A stretch of DNA of 64,000 bases from Lasiosphaeria ovina (taxonomy: Eukaryota; Ascomycota; Sordariomycetes; Sordariales; Lasiosphaeriaceae), in assembly GCA_033439765.1 (NCBI GenBank), contig JAULSN010000002.1, positions 3,472,001-3,536,000 of the forward strand, written 5' to 3'. The number at the start of each line of letters is the position of its first letter. Within the stretch, counting starts at the first letter, position 1. Shown here piece by piece: positions 59,156 through 64,000 of the stretch. The position numbers and the translations under genes are program-made. Below the pieces are notes generated by a model. That model saw only the letters and a program-made list of their open reading frames with translations. It ran no database searches and had not been told where the DNA came from.

Positions 59156-59175
59156 CTAGGGGGCTTGCCCCCTAG
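59156..59175. repeat. perfect 9-bp hairpin
   Basis: CTAGGGGGC-TT-GCCCCCTAG, fully self-complementary with a 2-nt loop, followed by GGACCCCC. It could mark a miniature element or a transcript stem; no gene is attached. Confidence 0.8.
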
Positions 59176-62100
59176 GACCCCCAGCACCTGCGGCTCTTTC
59201 GGCCTGCGGCGCATTCCTGCAGCTTACAAAGCTGTCCCACTCCCAAATCCCAATTAGGAATCCCCCAAGGCGATCCTTCCTTCGACGACCTCACGACACA
59301 GCAAAGCGGCATCTGACGGCTCAACACGTCCGAGGATTATCCGATCGACCAGTCCCCGTTGTCCATTTCGGCACGGACGTAAACTAGCCAATCCCTGTGC
59401 GAGAAACATTCGGCACCTCGACGGTATTGTAGAAGACAGCCTCTCTACGCCACCTCCGGCTCGCAAGTTCGCCTACGGTGGCTCCATTCAGTTGAATGAA
59501 GAAGAAATCGGCCGTACGCTCGTGAAGGTGGGAATCGTCCTGACCATGAAAAACAAACAGGTGCGGGGCATCTGCCAAGGGGCATTGAAGCCCCGATGCC
59601 TTGGATCGAAGGCACCAGTCTAGCCAGGTATCTGAAAGGTTTAGGTCTCTAATTGACTCATTAATACATGGTATGCCCCGCATTCAGTCGAGCTTATCAT
59701 GCAAGGTAACCACACATATGCTGCCCAACTACCAGCCAAGAGGTAAGCCAATACTCCAGATACAATGCTGTAACTGGTTCTTCCCGGGATGCCACGTCAT
59801 CGGGTATGTGTTAATAGGCCGCTTGTCTCTCTCGTGGGGGGGTTTCTAAACGGCGGGGGGCTCGCGTCTAGTGTGTATATAATCATTATAGTCGCCGCAA
59901 AGCGATCATTCTCGTCTCTAGATTCCACCATCCTCAAGCAAAACTATTAAGTATATTACTCAACGCCAGGAACACCAATATCAAATTTTGGCTTGATTAT
60001 AGGGCTTCTGCATCACTGAGTATTCATCGACTTTCTTACGCAGCCATGACACGAGGGCACTATGATGTTACTGGGCTGCCGGCCCCAACGCCGGCCCCGA
60101 ACCCGGCTCCGGCTCCCCAAACTGGGAATTAACGAAGCTGATCCTCCCGTATAAGGCACCCGTGGTGAGTTTATCTTCTCTTGTATCTTTAAGATATTGG
60201 GCTATCTGGTGGTCCTTAAATAACCGTTGTGCGAATCGTTAAATTGTGAGTCAGCGCATATGGAGAGACAAACAACTTTTGCTTCGACGCAATTATCAGT
60301 ATTGGACGTTGCATCAACTTGGATAAGAATGGAGGAATGTTTTCTTTGCGAGCAAGTGATAGTAGCTCTAGTATGGCAAATGATTTGATATTTCATAATT
60401 ATTCTTTGCACCATGTTCGAAGAGAGAAGTAACTCTGTGACCTTGTCCACTGATTAAGTGGACCGGCCTTCAGATTGAAGCTACGTAGTGCACTAGTGTG
60501 CAGGCGATGTTCTCTTCATTTAGCTGCTGCAATTGAACTAGCCTCTGGCGAGCTTCATCTATCTCTAGGAGTTCCCATACGCTCATGTCCGTGGCGCTTG
60601 AAGGTTGTGGAAGGCTTGGGCCGAGCCTTGACGACAAGACCGTTAGTGCAGATGCTCAAGCGACTAACGTAGAGACGTGCGCGGCGGAGGTTAATCCTGT
60701 GGCTTCATAAACGTAATGCGTCTGTTGGTCAGGCATCTCGGCTCTTTCCTGAGCTGCGCTCTCAGTTAGTTCGGCAACGCGGTGCACAACTTTGTCCGCA
60801 GGTAGCTCGGTCAGGCCGCACAAGTCTAACCTGACGCCTCCTCGCAGCGCAGCCTGGATACGTCAATTCAGTTGAAGGCCAAGTTCGGGAAATGGAATTG
60901 TACTCTTCGACCGCCGCGTACGCTGCCAGGAGCGTTTGCGCGGCTGGGAGACGAGGAACCACCGAATCTTAGGCTCTGCCAGACCGACCGAGTGTGCCCC
61001 CGACCGGCACCCTCACGACAAACCGTCTCGAGTCGATCTTGGGCGTACGTCAGATGAGCGCGGTTGTATGATGAGACCCCCGCGGCTGCCATTGTGCCCG
61101 AGCAGTTTGCTATACATGGAGCGCCAGCGGTCCAATGGGCATGACTTGTGAACTTTTGGTCGAGAAGTCGCTTCATAACTGGATGGCTTGGATTTCACGA
61201 GTGCCGCATTTGACCTCAAACCAAAAAGGGGCTCTGTGGCGTCGTCCCCCCTACAAACAACCATTTCATTGCGATAACCTCGACGGGCATCAACGGGGGA
61301 GGACAGGGACCGCTCGACCGAGTAGTGCCACAACTGGTGTGCATACTGGTCTGGGCGCACATATGCGGGGGACTCGTAGACATGATGACTCGTGAAATCT
61401 CACCGACTTTCCGGATGCGGTAACTTGTACTCCCTCAGAGCTGCAATGAGGCTGCGAAGGCGGGACACACGGAAACCGCCGGGGGCCAGTGAGAATTGAG
61501 CATGACAATGGGAAGCGGGTCACGATAATGCAGAGCGTGGGGGATTCAAAAATCATTATCAAAGGGACCATTTTGAAGAAAAAGAACAGGAAGGGAAAAA
61601 AAAGGCTTCCCCCCACCAAGCACCCATCCTTCTTTCCAATGTTCAAGCCACCCATTTCGAAAGTTCCCTCCACCTCATTGATTAGCACCCATCCTTCCAA
61701 TCTCGAGTCAAGTCAGCCAAAGGGCTTTAACCGGCAAAGGTTCCTCCCCCGCTATCACATGTGCGGGTCGACGCGCCTCTGGAAGAGCCCGAGGTCGGGG
61801 ACTCGTCTCGAACGGTCGGTTTCTTCATGGGGTCCTCCTCCTTGAAAATGTCATCCTACGTCTTATAAGCCCGCGCGGAGCGATCTGCGACCTTGTCGCC
61901 AAGAACATCTTTCCATAGCTGGGAGCGCGTCTCCTTTGGCCTTTGCCTCGATATCGGAAACCCAGGTGGACCTAGGGCGCTCTTGCTCCGTCTTCTCCCC
62001 GGGGCTATCCCGCTGCTCCGCCGGACACGCGGGCGTGATGTCGGCTTCAGAGGAAGAAGCCATGCTTGTAATATTTTTGTCTCCGGTGTTGCTGTGAGTT

Positions 62101-62974
62101 TTGCGGGGCCGGCCGTCATCGGGATTGAGGAAGGTACTAGACTAGAAACGCTTGGCGCGATAATTACGTTTGTTAGCTACGCCGTGATAAATTTCTTAGC
62201 CACTTGCTATGTAGCTGCTAGTAAAGGAGATATCTCACGGGCCTGTCTTGTGTCTTGAAAGGAGCTGTTGTTGTCCACCCAGACTACCAGGAACCATGTA
62301 TCCGTGTTTTGTCTGCTGGTGCAGCTGTAGGCCGTTGTAATTAGTCTCCCCGCTTCGCATGATATATCGGGTCAACGTGGCGCAGATGCATTTTTTTTTT
62401 TATTTTTTTTTAAGGGGGGAGGGCAGCTGCTCGTCACGCCATGCAGACGGGCACACCATCAATCTGATACTGGCCAATCGAACTTCTGCCCGCTTCGAAC
62501 GGGACTATCAGATCGCATTCGACGCTGCGGTCGAGTCGCTGGAGTTGCTATTGCCCTGCTACGGGCCAAAAAAGCTGTTGCCTATCACCAAGGTTGTCCC
62601 GGATCTGACGCGCATCAGACTCCACCATATCGGCCCGTTTGCATGGTAGTTTTTCCTCCAGGCGACGGAGGACCTGGGACAAGAGGTAACTGGCCCTTGC
62701 CAAGCACTCCCTTGGCCACTTTTCCTTTTCTCAAGGCATGCTTCTAGCAGATGACTATGCGGCAGGTATCCTATTAGCTTTAAAAGGTCCCCTGGTTTGG
62801 ACTGGGCGATATTAACGTACCGTGCTCGAGTAGACTAGCCGAGCCGATCAGATATTAGAGCACAAGCATAGTAACTATTCAGAGTGTGGACCTCGTTCTG
62901 GCCGTATATCTTCTCTCGACTTCGGCGCACCATTTCATGCTCCTTGTACGCTACAGTGTAGTCGCCGGTAAGGC

Positions 62975-63780
62975 CTATTTTGAGGCGACGTTGAACTCGG
63001 TGCCCGCTTCCATCAGCGCGGTAGCACGAGCAGCCAAGTCGACGGCATCCTTGTGGCGGCCCTACGCGATTCTGACAATGGCCAGGTTCTTGAAGTTCTC
63101 GGTATAGCTGAAGAAGGCCCTGGAATCCTCGCCTAGCTTCAGCCGGCGCTTGATCTCGACCGACTTGTCCAAGAACTCCTCGGCCTGGCGGTAGCTGCTG
63201 TATTCTAGCATGCTATAGGCCACGTCGTTCCACGCATTTACAAGTAGCAGCTATTCCGACTCTGTCGGGTCCTTGCCGTTAATTAGCCTCGAGCGATGCT
63301 ACGTGCTATTTCCGCAACTCGAGAGACTTCGCGCATAGCTCGAGCCCTCGCCTCCTCCCGCTAATGCCGACTTCTTGGCTCAGGACGCCGAGGAGGGTGG
63401 CGAATAGGGAGTGGGCCATGAGGTCCCGCGAAGGGCTGCCCCGGTATATCCTCTCTACGAGCTCGAGCGTCCTAATGACCTGCGCGCACAGGGCACGTTC
63501 CCAGAGGTAGTTCCCCATATCACCCAGCAGCTCTGCAAATGCCTGCGGGGGCTCGATGGGCACCTTGGACCCCTCATAGACAGTCTGGAGTTGCAATGCA
63601 TGTTGTTGTAGGGCCGTCTCGTTGGCAACCCAGTTGTTGTTTGACGGCGCCTGAATGTCTGACTGGCGCGGGAAGTTTGCTGGGTATCAGTACAAACGTG
63701 CTCTCCAAGACGCGCTGCCGGAGAGGGATGTCTTTCCAGTTTAGGGCCCTGTAGCCCCGGTAACTAGCATACTTTAACAT
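62975..63780 (-). pseudogene. TPR-type (NB-ARC/TPR-like) gene fragment riddled with TAG stops
   Basis: On the minus strand: ANETALQQHALQLQTVYEG, PPQAFAELLGDMGNYLWERALCAQVIRTLELVERIY and SLFATLLGVLSQEVGISGRRRGLELCAKSLELR. After a frameshift near 63300 it continues NAWNDVAYSMLEYSSYRQAEEFLDKSVEIKRRL, AFFSYTENFKNLAIVRIA and GRHKDAVDLAARATALMEAG. These are the paired helices of tetratricopeptide repeats at the C-terminus of fungal STAND proteins. Stops in this frame are TAG at 63301-63299, 63253-63251, 63064-63062 and 62977-62975: every one is TAG, as expected from CAG-to-TAG changes. The 5' (NTPase) part is not found in the window. Confidence 0.65.
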
Positions 63781-64000
63781 ATATATTCAGAATACGAATA
63801 ATACGCTATATATCTACTACCTAAGGTTATTTATATCAATATTAGCTTACTTCGACGGGTCTCCCGAGGTATATGGCGCGAGGGCTTAGTCTATAGGTGC
63901 TAGCCCGAATAGGATCGGGTGCCCGATTTAGAGCTAATAATGATGGTGCTGAAGGCGAGCGTAATCCTTATTGGCTGTTATCTTATACGCTATACAGCAA
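63781..64000. other. AT-rich right end, RIP-like
   Basis: 63770-63860 is dominated by TA dinucleotides (ATATATATTC, CTATATATCTACTACC). Together with the TAG-rich gene next to it, this suggests the window enters a mutated repeat block. Confidence 0.5.

Larger units (their letters stand above)
58503..62974. other. 4.5-kb region without a supported gene
   Basis: Contains a (TCC)n microsatellite, a small perfect hairpin at 59156-59175, and several unassigned frames. The longest coding-like pieces are on the minus strand at 59683-59384 and on the plus strand at 62430-62649 (FDAAVESLELLLPCYGPKKLLPITKVVPDL), neither recognised. A T-rich run lies at 62392-62412. Confidence 0.45.

Noticed and set aside
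60046..60132. Small Pro/Ala-rich frame (LPAPTPAPNPAPAPQ)
   Set aside because: Too short and low-complexity, with no supporting context.
1..64000. CRISPR arrays, rRNA, operons, phage genes
   Set aside because: None seen; sequence is clearly nuclear fungal DNA with spliceosomal introns.

Overview
The window is nuclear DNA of a filamentous ascomycete, most likely a Sordariomycete. The evidence is short GT..AG introns (mostly 50-80 nt) with CTAAC/CTGAC-like branch sites, an 18-nt intron in a tRNA gene, a mannitol-1-phosphate 5-dehydrogenase gene, a STAND/NACHT protein and HET-domain relics, a GH128 glucanase, and C-to-T-type decay of repeated genes (mostly single TAG stops) that resembles light repeat-induced point mutation (RIP).

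Layout. 1-3943: right end of a Ty1/copia retrotransposon with its 3' LTR, sitting in the 3' part of a Cys-rich gene. 4242-4331: tRNA-His. 5483-7453: a decaying multi-exon gene with a GDSGSW motif. 7757-9683: amidase (7 exons, minus). 9684-17087: about 7.4 kb with no gene I can support. 17088-29701 is the housekeeping core: mannitol-1-P dehydrogenase, SEC27 (COPI beta'), a Sec14-like CRAL-TRIO protein, an MDP1-like HAD phosphatase and an extradiol-type (VOC) dioxygenase; the last two are divergent. 30723-32362: an interrupted gene carrying a P-loop GTPase-like segment and two retropepsin-like segments in one frame. 33652-35474: cytochrome P450, followed by tRNA-Gln. 36135-37553: a disordered protein ending in two zinc ribbons. 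38240-38440: a tRNA-like Pol III element with a 64-bp palindrome. 40155-41057: secreted GH128.

41405-52148 looks like an allorecognition/innate-immunity neighbourhood: a 1482-residue NACHT-type NLR, an APH-kinase/HET chimera, a CCCH zinc-finger gene, and a second relic of the same HET C-terminal region 4 kb away. 52328-58502 is a degraded zone. In it an intact hAT transposon, with terminal inverted repeats and an exact 8-bp target duplication, splits a GH2 beta-galactosidase pseudogene. 58503-64000 holds little except a decaying TPR-type gene and an AT-rich right end.

Intact genes were assembled by splicing by eye. Every multi-exon model given as CDS has an exon total divisible by three and conserved motifs running across the junctions. 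No secondary-metabolite backbone enzyme is present, so the P450, dioxygenase and amidase are not called a cluster.
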